NCBI GenBank assembly: GCA_027489275.1
Contig: JAIYAB010000215.1
Coordinates: 1 to 42,298, forward strand
Reading direction: 5' to 3'
DNA length: 42,298 nt
Source of the DNA: Hyphomicrobiales bacterium
GTDB lineage: Bacteria; Pseudomonadota; Alphaproteobacteria; Rhizobiales; Beijerinckiaceae
Notes under the pieces: model-generated
Databases searched by the model: none
The model's input: only the letters and a program-made list of their open reading frames with translations
Told to the model about the DNA's origin: nothing
Translations under genes and position numbers: made by a program
Part shown: piece by piece, positions 19,645 through 28,810 of the stretch
How positions within the stretch are numbered: position 1 is the stretch's first letter
How the letters are laid out: every line of letters begins with the position of its first letter

Positions 19645-19788
19645 CGCGTCCTCGTTCCCGCCGTCGGAACGATCCGCCGCGGCTCGCCGCGAGAGTAGGG
19701 GCAAGCAAGGGGCCGCGGAACCGGATTCTGGTCCTTGCTGCGTTGCAATGTCGCCGCAGCAGGGCGTCGCGGCCACCCCCTGGGGGCG

Positions 19789-21375
19789 CTACTCGACCTT
19801 CCAGCGATAGGTCCAGGTCTCCGTCAGGATCCTCTCGCCGGCGCGCAGCGAGGCTTCCATGAAGATCGTCTCGCCGTTGATGCCCTTGACGTCGACGATC
19901 GCGCGCAACCCGGGCAATTGTGGGTTCGGCGTCAGGAAGGAGCGGATGGTCCTGCCGCCCTTGGCGACGACGTGGACCTGCAGCGCCTCGGGCCTGCTCG
20001 CATAGGCATCGAGGGGCCCGCCGGCGAAGTCGATCAGGAAGCGTCGCGAGCCGTGATGGCGCTGCTCGCGCACCGCGCCCAGCGCGCCGACGGGCGCGCT
20101 GAACGTATGCCGCACCCGCCCCAGCGGAGGCATCGACGCGAAGTCCGCGCCCGCGTGCAGCGTGTAGGCGAAGGTGACGGGCCGGTCCGGCTCCACCGGC
20201 TCGGCCGGCAGCCACGCCGCGACGATGTTGTCGGCGGTCTCGTCACGGGTCGCCAGCTCCACGAGTTCGACCCGCCCGGGGCCCCAGTCGCCTTTCGGCT
20301 CGATCCAGTAGCTGGGGCGCGCCTGGTACGCGAGGTCGATGTCCTGGTAGTTCGAGAACACGCGGTCGCGCTGCATCAGGCCGAAGCCGCGGATGTCCGT
20401 GGTGTGGAAGTAGCTCAGCTCCTGGATCTGCGGATTGCGCAGCGGTCGCCACAGCCAGCGCCCGTCCGCCAGGTGAAGCTGCAGGCCGTCGGAATCGTGC
20501 ATCTCGGGCCGGTAGTCGTCATACCGGTTGCGGTCGTTGTAATGCCGGTCGTTCTCGCCGATGAAATACATCGAGGTGAGCGGCGCGATGCCGATGTCGT
20601 CGATCCGACGACGCGCGAAAAGGGTCGCCTTGACGTCGATGCGCGACACCTCGCCGGGATGAAGCTCGAAGGCATAGGCGCCGGCGACCGAGGGGCTGTC
20701 GAGCAGCGCATAGAAGACCAGCCGGTCCTGCGCCGGGTCGGCGCCCTCCTCCGGCATCCGGAACCAGAACTCGCGGAAGAACGGGAATTCCTCGTTGTTG
20801 TCGAGGCGGCCGGTGCCGATCGACAGGCCGCGCGCCGACAATCCGTAGACCTGCCCGCGCCCCAGCACGCGAAAATAGCTGGAGCCGATGAAGGAGATGA
20901 GCTCGTCGAACACGCCCGGCGTGTTGAGCGGGTAGTTCATCCGCCATCCAGCATGCCCGAGGTCGGGCGGCAGGGGAGGGTCGAAGACGTGCTGGCCGTA
21001 GTCGAAATCGGCCGGCGAATAGGCGATGGGCGCGGCGGTGTCGCCCTTGACCAGGTTCAGGCGGACCGGCCGCTTGAACAGGTGGCCGAGATGAAATGCC
21101 TGCAGCCTGAAGCGGTTCGACGAGCGGTCGAACAGCGAGGCCTCCGGCTTGAAACGGATCTCGCGCCAGGCGTCGAAATCCATCGCGCCGATCGACGCAG
21201 GGACACGCCGGCCGGGCGGCTCATGCGGGCGCTGCGCGAGCCGTCGCGCCCGTTCCTCCACCTCCGCGTGCCCGAACCAGCGCGGCGCCAGCAGGTTGTT
21301 CACGTCGGCAGAGGCGGCTGCGGGCAGCAGCGAGAACGCCGTCGCGCCCAGAACTGCCCGTCGGGTCAATGCCAT
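19789..21375 (-). CDS. Periplasmic glucan biosynthesis protein, MdoG/OpgG-OpgD family
   Basis: Tat-like LTRRAVLGATAFSLL; FDAWREIRFKPEASLF...FRLQAFHLGHLFKRPVRLNLV, GSSYFRVLGRGQVYGLSARGLSIGTG. Confidence 0.92.
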   Translation of the reverse strand: MALTRRAVLGATAFSLLPAAASADVNNLLAPRWFGHAEVEERARRLAQRPHEPPGRRVPASIGAMDFDAWREIRFKPEASLFDRSSNRFRLQAFHLGHLFKRPVRLNLVKGDTAAPIAYSPADFDYGQHVFDPPLPPDLGHAGWRMNYPLNTPGVFDELISFIGSSYFRVLGRGQVYGLSARGLSIGTGRLDNNEEFPFFREFWFRMPEEGADPAQDRLVFYALLDSPSVAGAYAFELHPGEVSRIDVKATLFARRRIDDIGIAPLTSMYFIGENDRHYNDRNRYDDYRPEMHDSDGLQLHLADGRWLWRPLRNPQIQELSYFHTTDIRGFGLMQRDRVFSNYQDIDLAYQARPSYWIEPKGDWGPGRVELVELATRDETADNIVAAWLPAEPVEPDRPVTFAYTLHAGADFASMPPLGRVRHTFSAPVGALGAVREQRHHGSRRFLIDFAGGPLDAYASRPEALQVHVVAKGGRTIRSFLTPNPQLPGLRAIVDVKGINGETIFMEASLRAGERILTETWTYRWKVE

Positions 21376-21489
21376 TCACGAGTCCCCCGGGAGGCCGCGC
21401 GCAAATCACGCGGCTCATCTGGGATAAGCATCGCTCAAGCTCAGGCATCATGCAGCAATTTCTTGAGGTCGATGCGAGCCGGCCTGCCG

Positions 21490-23163
21490 TCAGGGCGTGA
21501 TGGATGCCCGGTGCGTCCCGCCCTTCTCGGACGTGGCCGTTACCTCGACTGTCCCGCGCCCGCCGGGGATTCGAACGAGCCATTCGACCGGTTTCGTCGT
21601 GGCGGTCCACTGCTGGCCCCAGGGCGACCATGGATACTGGCGCTCGTTGCGCCCGGCGAGGTGGCCGAGTTCCGCCGCCTCGGGGTTCATGATCACCTCG
21701 CCGCCCGTCACGGCGATGGTCGCACGCACGGGCTTGGCGACCTTGTTGGCCAGCGCGACGTCGGACAGGTTTGTCGGCAGGTACCCGTGGTTTCCAACCA
21801 CCGCGCGGACCTTGTAGAGGTCCGCGCCCAGCGGCTCGAGCGTGAGGTCGTCCACCTGAACGCGCGGCGCGCAGGCCGCGTGGCGCAGGTTGAACAGCAC
21901 GTTCTTGCGGCAGATGTCCTCCAGCAGCTTGCCGGGCGGGTTGCGGTACGACCAGATGTTGACCATTCCCCCGATCTCGACCGGGCCGAGTTGGGGGTGA
22001 TCGAAGGCGGTCCAGTCGCGGAAGCCCTTCTCGCCGACATGCTCCAGCACCCAGGCGAAGACCTTCGTCTGGATCTCCTCGGTGCGCGGGTAGAGGTTCA
22101 TGTAGCCGACCTTCTGGACGCCGGCCTCACGCTCGAGATCCCACAGCTCGGTGCCGAAGGAGATGATGCCCATCTCCTCGTAGGTCCAGTCCATCAGCCC
22201 GCCGCGGCGGATCTTCGTCTTGTCGGGCGTGAAGTCCTCGTAGATCGAGACGGTGGGATAGCCCGTGATCTCGGTTCCGACCTTGCCGATCTCCTTGAAC
22301 AGAGCGATGTCGCGCGCGCCCATGGCGCTGTCGGGCTTGGTCATGCTGGGGCGCATGATGATGCCGCCATGCGTGTGGTAAGCGCACATCCCGCAGATGT
22401 TGGGGTGGTCCAGGATGAGGCGCGCCATGGCTGCGGCCTCGGGCTCCGACAGCGGGTGCTCGCCGGCGCCGTACTCCTGCGGCGACCAGTGCGTCGGGAA
22501 GTTGCGGTTCATGTTGCCGTCGAACGGCATCTCGATCGGCACGTCGACGCCGTCGAAGTTGCGGATCCGGCCTTCCGGGTAGATGCGATAGTACTCGCCG
22601 CCCTCCTCGCCGGGCCGCCGCTGCACCATGATCCGCGGGTCGACCGTGCTCTTCTTCCACTCGCCCTTGCCGTCGCGCACGCGCATCCAGACGATGTAGC
22701 CGTCGCCGTCCATGTCCTCCGGAATCAGGCCCTCGATGCGGTCGAAGCCCGGCATGAAGCGTCCGTTGCCGCACCAGTTGTAGTAGGGCGGCAGCAGCGA
22801 CAGTTCCGCCCCGTCCGGGTTGATGCGCGGCAGGATGTAGAAGACCTGCTGGTCGACGAGCCGCGTCACCTCCGGGTCGCTGCCGTATCGGGTGAGCAGG
22901 TGCCAGATCGCGTACAGCGCGGTGGCGCTCGTGGCGTGTTCCTCGGCGTGGATCTGGGCGTCGATGTAGTAGCCCGGCTTCTCGGCCGCCGGCCCCGTCT
23001 TCGGGTTGGTGATCTCGACAAGCCAGACGTCGCGCCCCTGGAAGCTCTTGGCGAGCGAGCGCATCGAGGCGAGATGCGGGTGGGCCGCCACCAGGGCCTG
23101 CAGTCGCTCGGTCATCTCGGCGTGGGTGTAGTAGCGGTCGAAGGCGATGTCCGGCTGGCTCAC
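21490..23163 (-). CDS. M14 family zinc carboxypeptidase
   Basis: Zinc site IDAQIHAEEHA, INPDGAE, YHTHGG and TELWDLE motifs. Confidence 0.92.
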   Translation of the reverse strand: MSQPDIAFDRYYTHAEMTERLQALVAAHPHLASMRSLAKSFQGRDVWLVEITNPKTGPAAEKPGYYIDAQIHAEEHATSATALYAIWHLLTRYGSDPEVTRLVDQQVFYILPRINPDGAELSLLPPYYNWCGNGRFMPGFDRIEGLIPEDMDGDGYIVWMRVRDGKGEWKKSTVDPRIMVQRRPGEEGGEYYRIYPEGRIRNFDGVDVPIEMPFDGNMNRNFPTHWSPQEYGAGEHPLSEPEAAAMARLILDHPNICGMCAYHTHGGIIMRPSMTKPDSAMGARDIALFKEIGKVGTEITGYPTVSIYEDFTPDKTKIRRGGLMDWTYEEMGIISFGTELWDLEREAGVQKVGYMNLYPRTEEIQTKVFAWVLEHVGEKGFRDWTAFDHPQLGPVEIGGMVNIWSYRNPPGKLLEDICRKNVLFNLRHAACAPRVQVDDLTLEPLGADLYKVRAVVGNHGYLPTNLSDVALANKVAKPVRATIAVTGGEVIMNPEAAELGHLAGRNERQYPWSPWGQQWTATTKPVEWLVRIPGGRGTVEVTATSEKGGTHRASITP

Positions 23164-23181
23164 GGCGTGGATCCTTGCAGG

Positions 23182-23208
23182 AAAAAGGACTTGCGGGAGA
23201 GAGTCCTT
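23182..23208 (-). terminator. Rho-independent terminator candidate downstream of the 23.4-32.3 kb cluster
   Basis: Minus strand reads AAGGACT-CTCTCCCGCA-AGTCCTT followed by TTT: perfect 7-bp stem, 10-nt loop, T-tract (the stem's last TT extends into it). Confidence 0.6.
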
Positions 23209-23432
23209 GCGGGAGGCTAGTCGGCCGGCCGCGCACGAGGGCGCTGACGCTCGACGCCGGCATGGTCAACCACACCGGCACCGCCGCGCAAGCCTTGCCG
23301 TCGCAGACGCGCCATGTGCGGACCGGGCAGGGCGCGATGCCTGCGGCGTTCACGTCGGCACCACAGTCCGCGCCTTTCAGTCCCGCATTCCGCGGGGTGT
23401 CTCACGCGAGTCGACGTCCGAGCTCGTCGAAA

Positions 23433-25286
23433 TCACCGGCGCGCGACGAGACGGTCGGCAATGTTGGGATTGCCGCACAGGGCCGCCAGCGCAATCATCG
23501 CCGCGGTGTAGCCGCGCAGGGAATAGGTGACCGTGGCCGGCTGGCCCTGCGCCGTGACGCCCTGGATCGTCAGCGTTTGCCCCCGGGTCAGGCGCGGGAT
23601 CGTCTCGCGATCGAGGCACGTCCCGGCCGGACAACCGACGACGCTGGCGATCGCGCCGTCGGCATCGACGCCGATCGGAATGGCATCGCCCGCGCCCCCG
23701 CGATAGCCGATCCGCGCCTGCAGCCGCCAACCCTTCGCGTAATGCCGCGCGTCGTCGAAAACCTGTTTCACGTCGACGACGGCGTACGCGTCGAGGGCGG
23801 CGGCGTTTCCCCGCTCCTGTCGCGCGTCAAGGGTCCGGAATTGCAGGACCGGACCGACCGTGCGCCATCCCGCGGCCGGCGCGAAATCGACCGCGGGCGT
23901 CGCGGCGTAGCATTCGCGACCGTAGGGTCCGTCGAACTCGCCGATGATCCAGTCCCCGGCGGTCTGGACGTAGCGACCCGCGAGTTCTCCGCTCAACGTC
24001 CCCGTCGTGCCGCGCACGCGGAGGACGTAGTCGACGGGCGCCCCGACCTGGCGGCGGATCCGGACGACGTAGCGTCCGGGCCCGACGACGAAACGCGTCA
24101 GCCCCGGCCGCGTGCGCACGGTCTGCCCCTCCACGTCCCCGCCGTGCTCCCCGGAGAGCGTCAGCGACAACGGCCCGGTCGCCATCGCCGGGTCGACGAC
24201 GGTCTCCAGGACCATGCGCGACCGCGCCTCCACGAGGAACAGGCGCTCGCGCTCATGCGGGCCGATCATGTCCCGGACGTAGCTCGGTTGTTCCGCGACA
24301 CGCAGGAACGCCGGGGCCATAGAGGCCTGAAACGCGGACTGCTCGACGCGCAGCCGGGTCGCGACAAACCGCGAGGGTTCGACGAACACCGTGTCGGAGA
24401 CCGCGTTGTGGATCGGGTGAACGACGTCGATGATGGCCCGCATCCGGTTCGGCATGAGCGACATCTGCACTTCGGCGCGCCACACCCCGTCCCGCCCATT
24501 GCTCCGCTCGCCGATCTCCCGCGACACGGTGATCCGGCGCACCGACGTGGTGATGACGGGCGATCGGTCGACCGCGTCCTGCAGCGCCCGTTGCAGGGAC
24601 CGCTCCACCGTTTTCCACTGGTCGTCGTCGGCTCCGCGGCCGTCGATCTGCGGCTGCTGCACGACGACGGCCAGATCGCCGTCGTCGTCGAGGACCAATC
24701 GCTGAGCGACCGTCTCGAACATGGTCTCCGGAGGATGGATGGGTTCCACCACGTGCTCGTCGCCCAGGTCCGCCGACGCAACGGGGAGCCCGCCGCATTC
24801 CGGGCGCGAATGACTGGCCGACAAGGCCAATCGGTAGTTGGCGACGTCGCCGCCGGGAACCCGGATGATGACGGGCGTCACGGCATAGTCCACCGCGCGC
24901 AGCAGCTCGGCGCGTCCTGTGTTCCGGCCGCCGACGAGATCGTCGTAATCGCTGACGCTCACTCCCGACGGCGCCGTGGCCGCGAACTGCTTGCGGATCT
25001 GAAGAAGCAGGACCCGCTTCTGCGCCTCGGTCACGCCCTCGCTCTTCGGGGAAAAGGGCAGCACGGTCAGGCGCACCGGCCGGCCAGCGACACGGCACGG
25101 GCCGGAACCGCGCTCGCGCTGCGCGCCTTGCAGGATGTCGCGGACCGCGCGAAGGACGGGATGGTCGCGCGCGGGATCGGGCGCGGGCGCCGCGCGGGCC
25201 TGCGCGTGGCCAGCCCCAGGCGCCGCCGGCAGTGCGGCCAGCGACAGGACGAGGTGGAACAGGAGGAGGCCGACGAACGTGCGCAT
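23433..25286 (-). CDS. Large exported protein of unknown function with IalB-like C-terminal region
   Basis: Signal peptide MRTFVGLLLFHLVLSLAALPAAPGAGHA; C-terminus WRLQARIGYRGG...IPIGVDADGAIASVVGCPAGTCLDRETIPRLTRGQTLTIQGVTAQGQPATVTYSLRGYTAAMIAL resembles the invasion-associated locus B family. Confidence 0.75.
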   Translation of the reverse strand: MRTFVGLLLFHLVLSLAALPAAPGAGHAQARAAPAPDPARDHPVLRAVRDILQGAQRERGSGPCRVAGRPVRLTVLPFSPKSEGVTEAQKRVLLLQIRKQFAATAPSGVSVSDYDDLVGGRNTGRAELLRAVDYAVTPVIIRVPGGDVANYRLALSASHSRPECGGLPVASADLGDEHVVEPIHPPETMFETVAQRLVLDDDGDLAVVVQQPQIDGRGADDDQWKTVERSLQRALQDAVDRSPVITTSVRRITVSREIGERSNGRDGVWRAEVQMSLMPNRMRAIIDVVHPIHNAVSDTVFVEPSRFVATRLRVEQSAFQASMAPAFLRVAEQPSYVRDMIGPHERERLFLVEARSRMVLETVVDPAMATGPLSLTLSGEHGGDVEGQTVRTRPGLTRFVVGPGRYVVRIRRQVGAPVDYVLRVRGTTGTLSGELAGRYVQTAGDWIIGEFDGPYGRECYAATPAVDFAPAAGWRTVGPVLQFRTLDARQERGNAAALDAYAVVDVKQVFDDARHYAKGWRLQARIGYRGGAGDAIPIGVDADGAIASVVGCPAGTCLDRETIPRLTRGQTLTIQGVTAQGQPATVTYSLRGYTAAMIALAALCGNPNIADRLVARR

Positions 25287-25315
25287 GGCGCGGGACGAGG
25301 CGCGGAGCAGACTCG

Positions 25316-25804
25316 TCAGAGTTCCCAGCTCACCCGACCGTCCCCCTGTCTCACCTGGCAGGCGCGGCCGGAACCGGTCTGCTGGCCTTCCCTGAAGCTT
25401 GCAGATTCGCGGCACGAGAGGCCGCTGCCGTCACCCTTGGGAAAGGTTCGCACGTCCGTGCGGATGCGGATGTTTTCGCCGCTCTCGTTCTTGATGACGC
25501 GGGAGGACGAGCGGCCGGTCCTCAGGGCCAGTTGCCTCTGGCGGTCGATCTCGGCCCGCTCGACGGCGTCGCCGATCACCGCGCCGAGCACGCCGCCGAT
25601 GACCGCCCCGACGATCGCGCCGTCCCGTCCGTTGGCGGCCCCTCCGATCAGTCCGCCGGCCGCCGCCCCGGCCGCCCCCCCTGCGAGGGCGCCCCTTCCG
25701 GAGGTTCCCGTGCCCACGCACCCGGCGAGCAAGGTGCCTGCGAGCAGTACGACGACGATGGGGCGGAGACGGGAAACGGCTTGGCTCTGCAATCCGGTGA
25801 GCAT
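25316..25804 (-). CDS. Glycine-zipper lipoprotein
   Basis: Lipobox LLAGC after a hydrophobic signal; glycine zipper GALAGGAAGAAAGGLIGGAANGRDGAIVGAVIGGVLGAVIGDAVE. Confidence 0.8.
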   Translation of the reverse strand: MLTGLQSQAVSRLRPIVVVLLAGTLLAGCVGTGTSGRGALAGGAAGAAAGGLIGGAANGRDGAIVGAVIGGVLGAVIGDAVERAEIDRQRQLALRTGRSSSRVIKNESGENIRIRTDVRTFPKGDGSGLSCRESASFREGQQTGSGRACQVRQGDGRVSWEL

Positions 25805-25871
25805 CGATCGAATTCCTGAAAACGATGAAACAACGAGAAACGTGACGGAACGGCAAATGCAGAAAACGCTA

Positions 25872-26834
25872 CTACGGGGCTGCCGGCCGATCAATGACCG
25901 GCGCGGCTGGCGGCGCAGGCGATGGTCGGGCCTGCACGCGGATTCGCCTGTCGTCGAGGGCGACGGCGCCCGGCGTCGGCCAGAAGCCGGCAGCGGCCGC
26001 CATGTCTTCCGCGACCCGCGCCGGCGGAAGTCCGGTCTCGAGCCAGATCGACTGGCGCTGCGCTTCCAGGTCGATCACGCGGTGGCGCAGATAGCAGCCG
26101 AAGGCCGCGAGATAACGCTCGATACGCGGCAGGTCGGCGGGCGGATAGCCCGTGACTTCGACCTCGATGACCTGCCGCTGCCCGCAATCCGGTTGTGGTG
26201 GCGCGGGGGGTGCGACCTCCCGCACGCGCGGGGGCCTCACGAATGTCGCCAGCCGGCGCGTCAGCTCCTCGGCGAGTTCGGCCGCGATGGGGCGAGCCTG
26301 GTCGCCGATGCGGTCGATGAAGCAATCGCGCACGCAGCCGGGATTGATCGCGTCCAGCCTGGCGTTCGCGCCGCTCTCGAAGCGGGCGAAAAGCTGCCCC
26401 GTCTGGACGTGGATGATCCGTCCCGTGATGATCACGCGGGGCACCGGCCACGATCCGTCGGCCGGACGGGAGGCCGATGCCTGAATGTCGAAGATCAGGA
26501 GCGCATCGATCGGCGGTTGCGAGATGGCGCGGGCGATGTCGACGAGTTCGAAGTCCCGGCGAAGCGTCCGCGTCGGCGAGGTGAAGTCCGCGGTGACCGC
26601 GGTCTCGTCGTAGACACGGAACTCGCTGCGGCTCAGGACGTCGTTCAGGGCGGTGACGACGCGCGCGAAGACTCGGTTGTCTCGCCGGACTGCGCGGGGC
26701 TGGGCATCTTCCCCGAGAGCGAGGATGTTCACCTGCTGGGCCGGCGCCATCGTCGGCGTCAGCGACAGGACAACCGCCAGCGCCACGGCGGCGAGGCTCG
26801 GGCCCAACGTCGCGGTGCTCCGCAGCGACACCAT
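25872..26834 (-). CDS. Exported protein, CsgG/TolB-like fold suspected (copy 2 of a paralogous pair)
   Basis: Clear full-length similarity to 30749..31690. Start taken as MVSLRSTATLG, overlapping the upstream stop as TGATG. Confidence 0.78.
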   Translation of the reverse strand: MVSLRSTATLGPSLAAVALAVVLSLTPTMAPAQQVNILALGEDAQPRAVRRDNRVFARVVTALNDVLSRSEFRVYDETAVTADFTSPTRTLRRDFELVDIARAISQPPIDALLIFDIQASASRPADGSWPVPRVIITGRIIHVQTGQLFARFESGANARLDAINPGCVRDCFIDRIGDQARPIAAELAEELTRRLATFVRPPRVREVAPPAPPQPDCGQRQVIEVEVTGYPPADLPRIERYLAAFGCYLRHRVIDLEAQRQSIWLETGLPPARVAEDMAAAAGFWPTPGAVALDDRRIRVQARPSPAPPAAPVIDRPAAP

Positions 26835-27463
26835 CAGCGCGCGGGAAGGCACGGCAGGAAAGGCCCGCCGGGCTGAAAATCGTCGAGATCGTGCCGGGCG
26901 TGCACGCAGCCGTTTCCTTCGCGGCGCTCGTGAAAGCCCCGAAGGTGCGCCAGGGAGCGCACGATCGTCGTCCTGTCGCGCCAGGACGTGCTCGCGACAT
27001 GATGCGGGCTCGCGAGGTTGGACGGAGCGCCCGCGGGAGCGATGGCGACCTCGACGGTTCCGGCCCCGGCGGCGCGATCGACGAGACCGGTTTCGATCTG
27101 CGAGGGACCGAACTGACCGCTCGCGATCAGGACGTCGCGGACGGCCTGCGCGCGGGCCCTGGCAGTGTGCCGCTCGTCCTCGCGGGTCCCGACGACGACG
27201 CCGGCGATGTTGACCTTGACGCCGGAGCCGCCTCGTTCGCGCAGCCGCCCGGCGAAGGCGGCGAGCGTGGCTCTCGCGTCCTCGCCGACATTCATGACCG
27301 GCCCCTCGACCAGAACGACGACGCGCGACAGGTGCTCGACCGACACTTCGGGCGGACCGCGGTCAGCCGCGATTCGGCCGGGCTCAGTCGCTGCGGCGGG
27401 CGCGGCCGCCAGCGCCAGCAGCCCGGCTGCGACATGGGCGAGGTTGGATCGACGTCTGCTCAT
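26834..27463 (-). CDS. Exported protein with divergent OmpA-C-like domain
   Basis: Signal peptide; ARATLAAFAGRLRERGGSGVKVNIAGVVVGTREDERHTARARAQAVRDVLIASGQFGPSQIE matches the OmpA-C helix/strand pattern but lacks the usual GHTD. Confidence 0.7.
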   Translation of the reverse strand: MSRRRSNLAHVAAGLLALAAAPAAATEPGRIAADRGPPEVSVEHLSRVVVLVEGPVMNVGEDARATLAAFAGRLRERGGSGVKVNIAGVVVGTREDERHTARARAQAVRDVLIASGQFGPSQIETGLVDRAAGAGTVEVAIAPAGAPSNLASPHHVASTSWRDRTTIVRSLAHLRGFHERREGNGCVHARHDLDDFQPGGPFLPCLPAR

Positions 27464-27559
27464 GTTCGACTCCCGTCAAGGGCGGCGTGAGCCGCGTTCG
27501 TCAGCGCAATGGAGGCCGGAGGAGGATTTTGTCGCCGTCCCCAGGCGGATGCGGCGGCC

Positions 27560-28810
27560 TCATCGAAAATCTCCGCCGACATCGACTGCGATGACGAGAC
27601 CGTCGCCCCCGCCCGCCCGGTCGAGCGCGACAGAGACGCGCAGATCGGGCCTGCGCCGGTGGGCCAGGACGATCTGGATGCCGCCGTCGCCGGTCGGCGA
27701 TCGGCGAAGTTCATGCGCTTCGAGCCCGGTGACGCGGCGGATGCGCCAGCCTGGCGCCGGCACGAGGCGCAGGCCGCACAGCGAGCGTCCGCCGGCCGCA
27801 GAGAATGCACCGTCAGCTCCGGCATGAAGCGTCTCCTCGACATAGGGCGTCCGGCCGTCGAACGATTCCAGACATGTCGACTTCGGCTCGCCAGAGAGGC
27901 GCAGGAGCGAAAGCGCCATGTCGGGCGTCGCAGCGGCTTCGACCGACGGCAACGACGGGGGCGGGGGCGCGGCCGACAGCGCGCCCGGCAGGACCGAGGC
28001 CGGCTTCGGCGCGACTTCGAGGCGGGGAGCGTCGGGAACGGCGTCGTGCCCCATCGGGCCGAGACCGAACTGGAGCGCCGCGGCGCTGCCCACCATCAGT
28101 GCGCCAGCCACGATCGCGACGCGGCCCGGAGCCCTCGAAATCAGGTGGTCCAGCATCGACGGGTGGGGGACCTCGGACCCGGCTTCGGCGTTGCCCGGCG
28201 ACAACCCGCGCAGCGCGCCGTCCAGTGCATCGGCGACCTCGCCGACCGTCGAGACGTGGCGCATGTCACCCGGAGGCGGTGTCGCCGCGACGTTGCCGTC
28301 CCGGGGCTGTGGGGGAATCAGGATGAGGCGCTCCCCGTGATCCGCGGGGGCCAGGAGGGTGGCCGAAGCGTCGAGCTTTCGGGAGACGGCATAGTCTTCC
28401 GTCCGGATTGCGATCGCCCGGGCGGACGCCGCGACGTCGAGCGCGATCGCGCCCGTAGCCCAGACGACGAGTTGCGCTTCGCCCGGCGTCGGGACGAGCC
28501 TGCATCCCCGGGCCACGAGGACGTGGGCGCACAGAACGGGCACCTGCCAGCTCAGGCCGTGATCCAGCCGCTCCGCCAGCACCAGCACCCACGGCCCCTG
28601 CGGCATGTCGGGGAGCAGGCGGCCGAGGCTTCCGACCGGCTGCAGCATGAGGCCGTATGCCCTGCTCACCTCTGCATCCTCGACATAGGCGGGCGTGACG
28701 ACCGTCGAATAGGCGAGTTGAGGGTACGGGCGAAGCTGCAGGATCGGTACTGGACCCGCCGTCGTGGGCACGACGACGTGGACGGCGAGTGGATCGGATC
28801 GCCGTGTCAC
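27560..28810 (-). CDS. Unknown protein; N-terminal soluble domain, one central TM, C-terminal extracytoplasmic domain
   Basis: 416-aa ORF, GTG start in 4-nt overlap with upstream gene; TM-like RVAIVAGALMVGSAAALQFGL; Pro-rich linker; Cys in the C-terminal domain. Confidence 0.75.
   Translation of the reverse strand: MTRRSDPLAVHVVVPTTAGPVPILQLRPYPQLAYSTVVTPAYVEDAEVSRAYGLMLQPVGSLGRLLPDMPQGPWVLVLAERLDHGLSWQVPVLCAHVLVARGCRLVPTPGEAQLVVWATGAIALDVAASARAIAIRTEDYAVSRKLDASATLLAPADHGERLILIPPQPRDGNVAATPPPGDMRHVSTVGEVADALDGALRGLSPGNAEAGSEVPHPSMLDHLISRAPGRVAIVAGALMVGSAAALQFGLGPMGHDAVPDAPRLEVAPKPASVLPGALSAAPPPPSLPSVEAAATPDMALSLLRLSGEPKSTCLESFDGRTPYVEETLHAGADGAFSAAGGRSLCGLRLVPAPGWRIRRVTGLEAHELRRSPTGDGGIQIVLAHRRRPDLRVSVALDRAGGGDGLVIAVDVGGDFR

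Noticed and set aside
16516-19698. 1060-aa plus-strand ORF
   Set aside because: Antisense to the well-supported IOR gene; Arg/His/Asp/Gly-rich composition typical of shadow frames in high-GC DNA.
19735-23220. 1161-aa plus-strand ORF
   Set aside because: Antisense to OpgD-like and M14 genes; low-complexity shadow-frame composition with no domain.
23175-26876. 1233-aa plus-strand ORF (could look like a giant novel protein in the cluster)
   Set aside because: Runs antisense across several minus-strand genes with signal peptides and motifs; Arg/Asp/Gly-rich composition; no signal peptide or domain.
27460-27843. 127-aa minus ORF in the gap after the 416-aa gene
   Set aside because: Mostly overlaps 27560..28810 in another frame and has shadow-like composition; no independent support.
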